A model generated the notes under the pieces. That model was given only the letters and a program-made list of their open reading frames with translations, was not told the origin of the DNA and ran no database searches. This document shows positions 57,317 to 63,300 of a stretch of DNA of 64,000 bases, piece by piece. Position 1 is the first letter of the stretch; each line of letters starts with the position of its first letter. The stretch comes from Ypsolopha sequella (taxonomy: Eukaryota > Arthropoda > Insecta > Lepidoptera > Ypsolophidae), in assembly GCA_934047225.1 (NCBI GenBank), contig OW204001.1, positions 15,996,201-16,060,200 on the forward strand. The letters are read 5' to 3'. Made by a program: the position numbers and the translations under genes.

Positions 57317-60300
57317 TAATTTATTTTATATAGGTATATTATATATATCTTTCTTCTCATATTTTTTTTTGTATTGAATTATATTATTGACCTATTTTAT
57401 TGAAAACGCATTTTCTTTTAGTAAATTTTCTTATGTCACACAGAGAAAATTTTAGTTCATAAATAAATTTTGTTACATCGCATGTGTCGCAACTCGCGGC
57501 CCCTGACGGAAGATCAGCGTCACAGTTCTGCTGTGGCATTTTGCTGAGTCAGAGACCTTTTTGTTGGCTGCATCTTATAAACTACCTTAGGCTGTATAAT
57601 AGTTTATTGTTTAGATTATTTGTTTTTTTTTGTAATGGTGTAGCTTTCAAAATAAACGCCTTTTCTTTCTTCTTCTTTCCTTTTCTATAACTTAAAAGAA
57701 AGTAGTTTTTATGATATTACATGGTTTAATTTTCATTAAACAATGTAATATCATAACTTAAAAGAAAGTGGTTTTTTATGTTATTTTCTCGATTTTTTTA
57801 ATACGTTGGTCTTGGTTTCGGCCGAGACCAAAAAAACCGTCTCGGTCGGACCTTAGTGATGACACTCGGAACATCCCTTCCTACCCTCTGAGATAATACA
57901 TAATGTAGTTACCACCTGAAAAATACAATTGCAATAGAATCTGCGTGTTCAAATAAGCATGTATTTATTTGTAATCGGGGTACAGAGGTTCGCTCGCCTC
58001 TTGTTACGAAATAGCTGTTTCGTACCGAGTAAAAAATGACGCTTTTTCTTACCCGAGGAATGAAGCTAGTCAACAGCTTACGGGGGCAAGAAAAGCCATT
58101 TTGTACTCGGTAAGAAAGATACTTTTTCTACTACCTACCTTTCAGGTGGACATAAATTCATCAGAATTACTTTCTGAAAAATTCGGCATGTTATCCCCCA
58201 AATTGTAAAAATTAATTTTCCCCGCGGGGCGCGGCCAGAAGTAGCCAGAATTTTTTTTTGGTCTGCCAGCGGCGCTAATGGCCAGAATTATTCTGCCAAC
58301 CACGAGGCCGCGAAATAATTTCGAGTGTCAAGACAAAACTTACATAAAAAAAAGAACCTAACCGAGTACGAAATGAAATGTCATACAACATTTCGTATTG
58401 ACTTGAGCCATTTTGCAACGGGGGGCTCTACCGCGTAATTCTCATTTGTATCAACTTCAAGCAAATGCATGCGAAATTCAACGCGTGCAAAAGAGATGGC
58501 ATGTTAGGCGGGCGTCGTCGCACGCACGACAAATTTCAATCTCAAGTTGATGTTGATGAAAATGAGAATTACGCGGTAGACCCGCTGGTCTAGAAAGTTC
58601 GATTTTCAAAATTAATTTCGACTGGAACTTTTTAAAGTAGTAGAAAAAAAACAATTTTGTAACTAGAGTGTACAAATGTTGACTGTTTGCATGAGAGTCA
58701 ACACACGGAAGAATACCTTGTGACTTAATTATGTAAATACCTTGCTAGCGCTACCATCAAGCACGGCCATAGAGTTGGGCAGTTTAACATTCTGCGACTG
58801 CGGCGTGATGACCACTTGTGGCGCCTTGTTGATCCTCTGCGGAGGATGTACCGTGACGTTACCAAAAGCCTCGCCGTATGCGTTAGTACCGTTCACTGTG
58901 ACCTTGAACTGGTATTGCCCTTCCGTCAGGTCAGTTAGTGTCACCAACGCACCATTCTGCTTCATATTGCCTGTTGAATGAGAAATATTTTTTTGCTAGG
59001 AAGTAGATCATAATAGTTTAGAGATCAGGGGATCTAAAAAAGCCGACTTGGGTGAATCATAAAATGATTTGAAAGTAGGATAGAGTCAAGAGTTTTTTCA
59101 CGCGTGCAAAAGAGACGGCATTACAACTGAATCATAATATGATTCATCTAAAGCGACCTTTTTAGAGGACCTGGTCCTCTAAAAAGGCCGTTTTGCGTGA
59201 ATCACATTATGATTCTGTTCTAATGCCATCTCTTTTGCACACGTGAAAAAATTCTGACTCTGTCCTACTTTCAAATCATTTTATGATTCACCCAAGTCGG
59301 CCTTTTTAGATCCCCAGGTCCTCTAAAAAGGCCATTTTACATGAATCATATTATGATTCTGTTCTAATGCCGTCTCTTTTGTACGCGTGAAAAAACTCCA
59401 TCCTACTTTCAAATCATTTTATGATTCACCCAAGTCGGCCTTTTTAGATCCCCAGTGCGGGCGTGAAAAAATTGGTGAATGTGTTTTTATTATATTACCA
59501 GTGAAATTGTTCGTAATTTTATACACTGGTAGGAGAATTAAGTTGAATGTTGGTAATCTAAGTCTTCACATCATACCTGTAAATCCATCCTTTGGTTGAC
59601 CAACAAGAGTCCAAACATAATTGTAGTGGCTCATTGTGGCTTTTTCATCAGGTATTGTGTAGGCATTCAGGGTTACTTCGTTATCTGGTAGCTGGACCTA
59701 GAAAATATTGAAAATAAGATTAAAATACCTCTAGGAATCAGTGAGATCCTATTCCTGGGTGCAGATTTATCATCTTGACAGACTAACAATGTAAAGTAGT
59801 ATAAAAAAAAATGCAATTACTAATTAGGTTAAAAAAAGTGGTAAGCACAGTATTTATTATACACTAAACAAAATATATGTACAGATATATTAAAGCCAAT
59901 TCAGAAGGCTCTAATTTTAGTTTTAGTGCTGTCAAAACTTCAAATTTCCCATGGTAATTTAGCTTCTAAAACTGACACTTAAGGACTATTTTGCATTGAA
60001 GAAAATTTAGCTTTGACAGCACTAAAACTAAAATTAAAGCCTTCAGAATCGGCTTTAATAACCATCTAAACATAATAAATAAAACAACCAACCTCTTTGG
60101 ACACTATTGATACTGTCAAATTTTGTACAGTACTAGGGAAAGAACCTTCAGTCTTAGTATCTGAAGTTACATCATCAGATTTCTTCATAGTATCTAACGC
60201 TATTGTTGGCCCTTTAGAAAATGGTCTGATAAGTATGCAAGCACCTTGAGATGACTCCTCAGTGCCTGGTATACATTTACAGATACCATTACGAGTCTTC

Positions 60301-61628
60301 AATGTCAACGGAATACATTCAGCATTAAATGGACAGACATCCATTCCTCCAAGCTCACATGGTACTTTATCTAGGAACGAAGAAGCGTCTAGTATTATGT
60401 CACCTTCATTGCTGTCTCTGTACTTCTCAAAGCTTCTTCCATCTTCATCTTCGGGATTGGGTAATTTGCTGAGGAATCTTGATAGAAAGTTCGCAGCTTC
60501 ATCCTCATTCAAAATATCATTTTGATGGTTATTCGTGTATGGTGAATAGATTGATTCATCTTCCGAGACAAAATTATTAGCTTCTCTGTAACTGGACTGC
60601 TCTAAGATATCTGACCAATTCTCTAGAATATAATCATGAAATATTAATTGCTTATTTTTTGATTAAAAACTTATGGTGCTACTACAAAACGGTGTTTAAC
60701 TTTAGACAGTGTTTAAATCTGTTGTTGTCGCCTTTTCTTTCATATTGTAAAAAGTGACAGCAACAGATTTAAACACTGTCTAAAGTTAAACATCGTTTAA
60801 ACACCCTTTTGTAGTAACACAGTTAATTTTTAGGGTTTTTTGAAAAATAAGTTTTACAACACAACAGTAATATAATTATAGTAAATGCAAGTTACCTCCA
60901 GGCAACACAGGTTTGACAAGAATCATAGAGACATGAGACTCCCACTTTGCGCTGCCAGTTCTCAGCAGCGGTAGACACAACTCATCACTGACACACTCCA
61001 CATGGAAACATCGTCCATCAAATATAAACACCATATTGCAAGAGTCAGCTAGACAGCATGACATTACACACTGCCGGAGACCCTTAAGATCACTTTTCTC
61101 AGTGTAATTCCCTGCTGATAGGTTTCCTGGAGTAAAAAAATTGTAAATAGTTTAATTGACTTGAACCACGCACAGTAATTAAAATAAACAATAAAATAAT
61201 ATTTCTATCTGTCTGTTTCCTTATAACTCAAGTTTGACTTTAAGGATTTTGATACGGTCTACACCAATACCAAGAGGGTCTCTTGCGGAAGGTTGAAAGG
61301 CATGCATCATCATGGTAGGATTATCGAATGCTGAGCTATGATCATTAAAGTAAAACATGTTTGGCAAAACTGGGTTCAGGAAGTATCTTACTTCAATGTG
61401 GGCTAAAGGCCAATATTCAAAATACTTACTAGGGCAGTTTGGAGTACATCAAAGAGTAAACTCACCCACAGGCGCATAGTTAACGAAGTTCTTAGGAAAT
61501 AACTTGGGGCACCTATTGCTCTCATATTTTTCGGTCCAAGGCTTATTATATTGGGAATGACAGACATTTAAGCTAAAAGATAGCACTAATAAAAACAAGC
61601 TTAAATAACAATTACTAGTTAGACTCAT
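35774..61628 (-). CDS. KIAA0319L: KIAA0319-like PKD-domain membrane protein (complete)
   Basis: Fourteen exons join in consistent phase to 1021 aa plus stop; the human KIAA0319L protein is about 1049 aa. Order: signal peptide (1-26), MANSC domain (about 40-130, Cys pattern CVMSCC, CNMVF, GRCFHVECVSDELC), acidic linker and EGF-like Cys segment (about 210-265), about five PKD repeats (about 300-775; hallmarks such as LNGSxSxDD and WxW), a SEA-like stretch, a second Cys-rich segment (CLSDCSGRGTCDQATRACRC), one TM helix (about 915-935) and a Ser/Asp-rich tail (LSESETDSDVLFESK) matching the vertebrate C-terminus. Vertebrate KIAA0319L is a type I glycoprotein that cycles between the surface and the Golgi and is also known as the adeno-associated virus receptor; its native function is unclear. 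The largest introns are stuffed with transposons. Confidence 0.93.
36561..36728 (-). CDS. KIAA0319L: KIAA0319L exon 13 (transmembrane)
   Basis: Encodes DWSVVYAGLGGVAVLCAVCG and more Cys-rich hydrophobic sequence, then a basic stop-transfer region. Acceptor gtttccag, donor GTGAGT. Notably GC-rich. Confidence 0.92.
37165..37565 (+). pseudogene. LINE ORF2 C-terminal fragment with (ATTC)n tail
   Basis: Reads VQYNNAFRVLLGLPRFCSAS, then DCFYATMRKRCASLVRRVRG and STNSILNMIASRLD, a common insect LINE C-terminus, to a TAA at 37423-37425. The 3' end finishes in ATTCATTCATTCATTC. Opposite strand to the host gene. Confidence 0.75.
37823..38165. mobile_element. TTAA-flanked palindromic MITE, 343 bp
   Basis: TTAAGGCGGAACGATTTGTA at the left, mirrored GAATCGTTCCCCCTTAA at the right. 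Inner arms share GCTTTTCCGGCAA. TTAA at both ends suggests piggyBac-type mobilisation. Confidence 0.75.
38526..38742 (-). CDS. KIAA0319L: KIAA0319L exon 12 (Cys-rich segment)
   Basis: Encodes GKVVSGLRALSLVRG, then CLSDCSGRGTCDQATRACRC and FWMQSLF. Acceptor tttccag at 38743, chosen because it keeps phase 0; aaatag 13 bp upstream is out of phase. A MITE ends about 30 bp upstream. Confidence 0.9.
38773..38900. mobile_element. Palindromic MITE, 128 bp, next to exon 12
   Basis: Arms share CGGCAGTAAATAATGCACAT and ACAGGTC. It ends 30 bases upstream of the exon 12 acceptor. Confidence 0.75.
38901..39898 (-). other. Intron 11 remainder, no gene seen
   Basis: AT-rich intronic DNA; no repeat or frame recognised. 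Confidence 0.5.
39899..40189 (-). CDS. KIAA0319L: KIAA0319L exon 11 (PKD 5 end, SEA-like)
   Basis: Encodes LTNIEPGRYVFELAVTDDQG, then SQLDSLVQKMALLLKEDIRV and QLVFFLSEE. Acceptor tcttcag, donor GTTTGT (weak but phase-consistent). Confidence 0.92.
40264..40421. mobile_element. Palindromic MITE, 158 bp
   Basis: Arms share AAACTCTGATTTTTCATTCC and GTAGAATT, plus the inner AAAGGGATGG. Intron 10. Confidence 0.8.
40445..41010 (+). mobile_element. LINE 3' end (copy 3 of 3)
   Basis: Inverted relative to 18815-19460; shares TCTTGCTAAGTTTCTTGCCC and CTTCTTAGCAAGACTAATCG, and ends in ATTTGAATTTGAATT. Confidence 0.7.
41013..41171. mobile_element. Palindromic MITE, 159 bp
   Basis: Arms share GTGTCGATTCGGTGTAA and ACTTATTTGACAG. 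It sits directly after the LINE tail. Confidence 0.8.
41658..41709. repeat. Perfect 52-bp palindrome
   Basis: Two exact 24-nt arms (TGTTCGGTTTATATGACCCT and four more bases) around TAAT. Confidence 0.9.
41861..42240 (-). repeat. 140-bp tandem repeat of the exon 10 end (three copies)
   Basis: Unit 42101-42240 lies mostly in exon 10 and includes its donor. A full second copy is at 41961-42100 and a partial third at about 41861-41960, missing about 40 bp. The extra copies keep LNGSRSSDDFRIVSWRW; copy 2 also keeps the GTGAGA donor. Confidence 0.93.
42118..42308 (-). CDS. KIAA0319L: KIAA0319L exon 10 (PKD 5 start)
   Basis: Encodes PPKADAGGDLVLSLPLPVLI, LNGSRSSDDFRIVSWRWTR and ends QPVLM. Acceptor atttccag, donor GTGAGA. 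Its 3' 123 bases plus the donor lie in a unit repeated in tandem downstream. Confidence 0.93.
42309..43151 (-). other. Intron 9 remainder, no gene seen
   Basis: Repeat-like tail with (GACA)n near 42938 followed by TTAATAGGGCTCCGTTTCGC, common near insect retroposon ends; nothing coding. Confidence 0.4.
43152..43695. mobile_element. TIR element, 544 bp, abutting exon 9
   Basis: Inverted ends of about 38 bp share AATTGTGGACT and TGTAAACAAA. The right end stops 8 bases from the exon 9 donor. Confidence 0.7.
43704..43944 (-). CDS. KIAA0319L: KIAA0319L exon 9 (PKD 4)
   Basis: Encodes FISLPQTWVTLNGSTSHDDH and GLTKGQYVFSLTVLDDNG. Acceptor attccag, chosen for phase 0; donor GTAAGT. A TIR element begins 8 bases into the intron. 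Confidence 0.9.
44440..44690 (-). pseudogene. LINE C-terminal remnant (antisense)
   Basis: The reverse strand reads MYNKLPLEITRLPLADFKIK, then LKFYFESNPFYSINEY, like the LINE C-terminal tail. Near an (AAAT)n run at 44738-44764. Confidence 0.45.
44738..44764. repeat. (AAAT)n microsatellite
   Basis: About seven tetranucleotide units. Confidence 0.85.
44955..45052 (-). repeat. 3' LTR of the Mag-like element
   Basis: 98 bp, identical to 49177-49274. Confidence 0.93.
45096..49145 (-). CDS. Gag-Pol polyprotein of the Mag-like Ty3/gypsy element
   Basis: One uninterrupted ORF of 1349 codons from the first ATG after the 5' LTR (MFKSAVGTISNF); the open frame extends into the LTR, but those 24 codons are unlikely to be used. 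Order: Gag; two zinc knuckles (about 213-247: CSVCGRKNHKSAQC and CQKCHVKGHLRKMC); aspartic protease (DSGSAVSAI, about 292); RT with KLDMSAAYNQL and catalytic FLDD (570-573); RNase H (TVDAS, about 718); integrase HHCC and the D,D-35-E triad (D1011, D1066 in VSDNGSS, E1102 in NGQAE). No env ORF. An intact frame with identical LTRs indicates a recent and possibly still competent copy. Antisense to none: it lies in the same direction as KIAA0319L. Confidence 0.95.
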   Translation of the reverse strand: MFKSAVGTISNFDHEHQDWATYRDRLKQVFIVNDINKEVDKDGAKRRAILLSALSEGTYQLASNLVLPRKLDSVTFAEIVKILDDHFLEKRCSLAERQHFYSAVQRTGESHAQWAARLRGLAAHCNFKNLEEALLDKFVMGMLHGQEREKIFAMEITDLTLSKAVDVADTHRCARAGAAAGSSSGTSGETLFKIAKGHKQSPSNVNRSNSERCSVCGRKNHKSAQCKYLDYKCQKCHVKGHLRKMCKRVNYVESGEVSEGDDGEFFNIRSCNGAPMTETVLINGVQLKFELDSGSAVSAISGKTYNLHFSDVPLSPSKKNLRSYTGSSIDSVGIVQLPVTYAGRTEALDVYVIKEGGPPLLGRDFISLFNLELTTIQFCERSNDNDLEQLLYQYSDIFSERLGCFNKCQVKLHLKDNAKPVFIKARPVPFALKEKLDNEIDRMLQSGVIEPVCYSEYASPIVPVLKRDGSVRICADYSQTLNKQLLIETYPLPTVQELFSKLHGGEQYTKLDMSAAYNQLILDDSENVTCINTHRGLFKYKRLVFGLASAPAIFQRAMESILGIEGVLTFLDDVLVTGKNRAEHMDRLKTVLHRFKEAGLILHKEKCEFFKDELTYLGYVINKHGIRKSPEKVKAIIEAPVPNNLNQLQSFLGLVNYYRNFVPGASSLLSPLYELLKKGVKWSWTETHNKAFNDIKKCLVSERVLAHFDPKATIILTVDASPVGLGAILSLIGADGLERPVSFASRSLSAAEKNYSQIQKEATAIIFGVRRFHQFLYARSEPFILRTDHKPLVSIFGPNHGIPMVSANRLQRYAIFLSAYNYSIEYIKSADNSADFLSRATFPEPVSKDDGGVVAAREERAAYINFVVEGSLPISLELLSRETKNDVVLHQVMQYVQKGWPRKVNDENIKPYFHCRLQLSLERGVLMRGHKVIIPEKLREKVLAELHVSHFGIVKTKAEARSKFWFPRIDAAIEKLIGSCQVCVSLRPSPPRTWLTPWSYPAEPFHRVHIDFLGPIEGQMYLVIVDAHTKWVECYHMKNDISSGVVINKLYDFMSRFGICRVLVSDNGSSLTSQEFSNFCSINGIVHITSPVYNPASNGQAESYVKIVKKGIKCALLQGRSMNDKNNKLLKYLFDYRNTVHTTTGQSPAQLVYGRQLRSRLDLINPRSSPALTPLNVLKKQSSQSDHYGGTNRRDFVPGEAICYKKYLSKNKFVWFKGTILRKIRNVIYQIKDSLSGVEIKRHKNQIIAYTVTGSHQPDVEVGSEEHIKIEGSDISAGEEENAAREPTTSAESATSGTHSAAAESAKPRAEAARPPSSAVSTTRSRGANLRMTLRDVPKVDYSIYKKFI
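49177..49274 (-). repeat. 5' LTR of the Mag-like element
   Basis: 98 bp; TG...CA termini in sense. It is followed by the candidate primer-binding site, and preceded by ACATAA, which partly repeats the LTR edge. Confidence 0.93.
49581..51062 (-). other. Intron 8 remainder, no gene seen
   Basis: AT-rich. 50078-50125 resembles 8735-8775 (TTTTGATGTTG, TTACCTTATT), a dispersed repeat. No coding frame. Confidence 0.5.
51063..51203 (-). CDS. KIAA0319L: KIAA0319L exon 8 (PKD 3 end)
   Basis: Encodes LSNLSEGMYTFVLKVTDSSG and NTPPEANAGSDA. Acceptor gttccag, donor GTAAGT. Confidence 0.93.
51438..51568. mobile_element. Palindromic MITE-like element
   Basis: Inverted ends share GAAGTT(A/T)TGTCTCT and GAAGCGTTTG. 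In intron 7. Confidence 0.6.
52404..52561 (-). CDS. KIAA0319L: KIAA0319L exon 7 (PKD 3 start)
   Basis: Encodes GQDVIIYLPNNKLTLNGSLS and DDHEITSWEWTKAAQ. Acceptor atccgcag, donor GTTTGA. Confidence 0.93.
53124..53250. mobile_element. PIF/Harbinger-type MITE, 127 bp
   Basis: Termini GGGCCTGTTTCACCACTTCC mirrored at the right and flanked by TAA on both sides, the 3-bp target typical of PIF/Harbinger. Confidence 0.75.
53341..53505. mobile_element. AAAGCCGATTC-family MITE (copy 2)
   Basis: Arms AAAGCCGATTCTAAAGGCTT and TTTTAGTGCTGTCAAA, mirrored; same family as 21079 and 59890. Confidence 0.8.
53506..54070 (-). other. Intron 6 stretch, no gene seen
   Basis: AT-rich, no repeat recognised. Confidence 0.5.
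54071..54503. mobile_element. TTAA-flanked TIR element, 433 bp
   Basis: TTAAGGCGCTCTTATCC mirrored by GGATAAGAGCGCCTTAA (17-bp perfect). TTAA target suggests piggyBac-type. Confidence 0.75.
54949..55171 (-). CDS. KIAA0319L: KIAA0319L exon 6 (PKD 2 end)
   Basis: Encodes DDDAIISWHWELTAGPIGYQ and LNKPGNYTFKLTVEDSD, PPEANAG. Acceptor tgcttcag, donor GTAGGT. Confidence 0.93.
55376..55500. mobile_element. Palindromic MITE, 125 bp
   Basis: Arms share TCAAACAACTA and GCCTGAAGTTG, with a GC-rich centre. Confidence 0.65.
56219..57199 (+). pseudogene. 5'-truncated LINE reverse transcriptase
   Basis: An open frame of 326 codons beginning mid-RT at SILGPLLFILYSADL, followed by the catalytic YADD (MYADDVQLY), the thumb region and a C-terminal tail (CWNNLPPPIRNSKAKSTFKT). 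The upstream RT motifs, endonuclease and ORF1 are missing, as expected of 5'-truncated LINE insertion; the first 8-10 codons come from flanking MITE sequence. The retained portion is unbroken, so it is probably young. Jockey/CR1-like by pattern. Opposite in strand to KIAA0319L. Confidence 0.85.
57200..57682 (+). mobile_element. Probable LINE 3' UTR with long T run
   Basis: Continues from the truncated LINE; a T homopolymer of about 30 near 57284-57314 and a terminal AATAAACGCC at about 57650. Confidence 0.5.
57686..57772. mobile_element. Palindromic MITE piece
   Basis: ATGATATTACATGGTTTAAT mirrored to ATTAAACAATGTAATATCAT, with flanking AACTTAAAAGAAAG twice. A matching piece occurs at 56203-56240 on the other side of the LINE. 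Confidence 0.65.
58024..58113. mobile_element. Palindromic MITE, ~90 bp
   Basis: Inverted arms of the type ACCGAGTAAAAAATGACGCT with mismatches; centre CAACAGCTTACGGGGGC. Confidence 0.55.
58424..58583. mobile_element. Palindromic MITE, 160 bp
   Basis: Arms share CTACCGCGTAATTCTCATTT and ATCAACTT. 157 bases from exon 5. Confidence 0.75.
58741..58970 (-). CDS. KIAA0319L: KIAA0319L exon 5 (PKD 1 end, PKD 2 start)
   Basis: Encodes LTDLTEGQYQFKVTVNGTNA, then VVITPQSQNVKLPNSMAVLD. Acceptor ttcaacag, donor GTATTT. Confidence 0.92.
59028..59453. mobile_element. Large palindromic MITE plus a tandem half copy
   Basis: 59028-59315 is a near-perfect palindrome (ends GGGGATCTAAAAAAGCCGAC and mirror). 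59316-59453 repeats its right half. Arms carry ATCATAAAATGATT and GTGCAAAAGAGA. Confidence 0.88.
59577..59697 (-). CDS. KIAA0319L: KIAA0319L exon 4 (PKD 1, first part)
   Basis: Encodes VQLPDNEVTLNAYTIPDE and NYVWTLVGQPKDGFTG. Acceptor tttctag, donor GTATGA. Confidence 0.9.
59890..60058. mobile_element. AAAGCCGATTC-family MITE (copy 3)
   Basis: TTAAAGCC at the left, GGCTTTAA at the right; arms share AATTTTAGTTTTAGTGCTGT. 34 bp from the exon 3 donor. Confidence 0.8.
60093..60622 (-). CDS. KIAA0319L: KIAA0319L exon 3 (linker and EGF-like)
   Basis: The longest exon (530 bp). Acidic linker, then an EGF-like Cys cluster (PCELGGMDVCPFNAECIPL, NGICKCIPG). Acceptor attctag, donor GTTGGT (weak). A MITE ends 34 bp beyond the donor. 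Confidence 0.9.
60676..60820. mobile_element. Palindromic MITE, 145 bp
   Basis: Arms share GTTTAACTTTAGACAGTGTT and TAAATCTGTTG. In intron 2. Confidence 0.82.
60896..61126 (-). CDS. KIAA0319L: KIAA0319L exon 2 (MANSC domain)
   Basis: Acceptor tttactccag, donor GTAACT. MANSC-type Cys pattern with NLSAGNYTEKSDLKGLRQC and CFHVECVSDELCLPLL. Confidence 0.93.
61466..61628 (-). CDS. KIAA0319L: KIAA0319L exon 1 (start, signal peptide)
   Basis: ATG, then a hydrophobic core (CYLSLFLLVLSFSLNVCHS), the signal peptide. Donor GTGAGT; ends phase 1. Confidence 0.9.
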
Positions 61629-61945
61629 TTTGTATAAAAATACATAAAATAAACCAAATAATGCAAGACTACGCAGCTATAGTTCGCAGTTCTGCGAAGG
61701 ATTCGGTATTCAGGGTAAAAATATACATTTATCAGGATCGGGCAAAAAAGTACGTGTCTGATATCGTGCTGAATGTGTAGGCGTTATGATAAAATTGTTG
61801 CAAAAGCATTTAATTTGTACAAAACTGGATTTATAGCGATTGATTTGTTTATTTGACAGACAAACAGAACTGTCAGTCAGTCAGCTTTCAGACAGATGAC
61901 AAGACCAGCTCCGTTCCTAAATCACTTTGCGAAAGACCTTTCAAG
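61629..61945 (-). promoter_or_regulatory. Upstream region of KIAA0319L
   Basis: Should hold the promoter and 5' UTR if there is no non-coding first exon. No TATA box could be assigned with confidence. Confidence 0.35.
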
Positions 61946-63300
61946 GTAGCGTTCCGAAACACCTTAGGTTGTCCGATGAAGTGGAAGATATTATCATATT
62001 ATCATATAGATACTATCTGTCAGATAAAAGTAGCACAAACAGCACAATGCTGGTTCCAAAACAGATAAGATCGTTTTGGAACGATCAAACCCGAGCAACG
62101 TTTTCAACTGACACGACTAATATTTTGCTTTGCGAAAATCGTTGGGAATATATTGCTCCTGTCAAAAGCATGATCCTTGACGTGATATGATTTTTATACG
62201 TTTACGTGGATATCAAAAATTAAAAAACCTGAACTGAAGAGTGTTAAACGTTTGAACACATCTCAATCCACAGATGAGAACAATTCCTATTTTCTCGCCT
62301 AGAACGATGTTTTTATTTTAATTTTTTTCTCGTTATTTTCTACGAGTCTGAAATTTTATTATCGGTAAAATTTCTCTATAATTATAAAACCTGTAGATAA
62401 AAACTCATCCATCATTTAAACATTTTCGTCTTCCCGCCAAAATTTTCTTTTGACATGTTACTCTATGTCCGTTCCGAATCGCACCAAAGTTAGACCGAAG
62501 ACTTTTTCTTTAAGACCGGTTCCAAAACCTATTGCTCATCCGACTAGAATTGCTCGGTGATAGGGGTTTGGTTTTGGAACGCTACTCAAGATACGACATA
62601 CTTCCCGATTGCAGGTAATTTCCCTGATAAATACCCATTTGGGTAAATATTCGGGTATTATTTTTCTGTTGTTTCGAATATGCTCTGAAGTTTCACAAAC
62701 CTTGTCAGAAATGTAAAATTCACTTTTGAGTGTTGAATTTTTGAACCCGTAAATTAGGACCCGTAAGGACAAGGCAAAATTTTCCCCATGGAAGTAGTAT
62801 CTATGTTCTAGTTGTAGGTTGTACCCTCAGAACATTTGTACATATTCCTTATTCTAAGGTTGTTGTACCATATTTACTACTTCCATGATTTTTACTTTGA
62901 TATTTGTCATCACATTACGCGCCATTTTTTGTTTTCTGGGTTATAGAATTCTTCGGAATCAAGGGCGGATCCAGGATTTGATTTTGCGGGGCATTCTGAC
63001 AATGTCTATCACAAAGTAAAAATAAAACAGGCGCTTTTAGCTAACTTATATACCTTAAATATATGCTGTGTAAAAGTGCATCCGAATCGAATCGAATAGT
63101 TGGCCCCCGCCCTATATCCGCCAAAGCCATTTAATTATGGTAATAATGATATATAAGCAAAAAAATATAATTTGCTACTTAAATTAACTGCTTTCACAAA
63201 GTAGCCGTTCGAAAACGATTAGTAGATAAATAGGTTCCGTTTCAGTCTTATCTCTTTCACTTTTACAAAGTAAACTTTACCCAGGCTTATTGGAACGCTA
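61946..63300. mobile_element. Possible TIR element upstream of KIAA0319L
   Basis: AAGGTAGCGTTCC at 61945-61957 and its inverse near 63286-63298; interior inverted pieces GGTTCCAAAAC and GTTTTGGAACG. A degenerate hAT-type MITE (GGGCGGATCCAGG) is nested at 62960-63126. Boundaries tentative. Confidence 0.4.

Larger units (their letters stand above)
55280..57857. mobile_element. TIR element enclosing a LINE and smaller MITEs
   Basis: Inverted ends ACTAAGGTCCGACCGAGA (18 bp perfect), with TCTCGG repeats inside each. It holds a palindrome (55376-55500), MITE pieces and a truncated LINE. No obvious target duplication. Confidence 0.55.
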
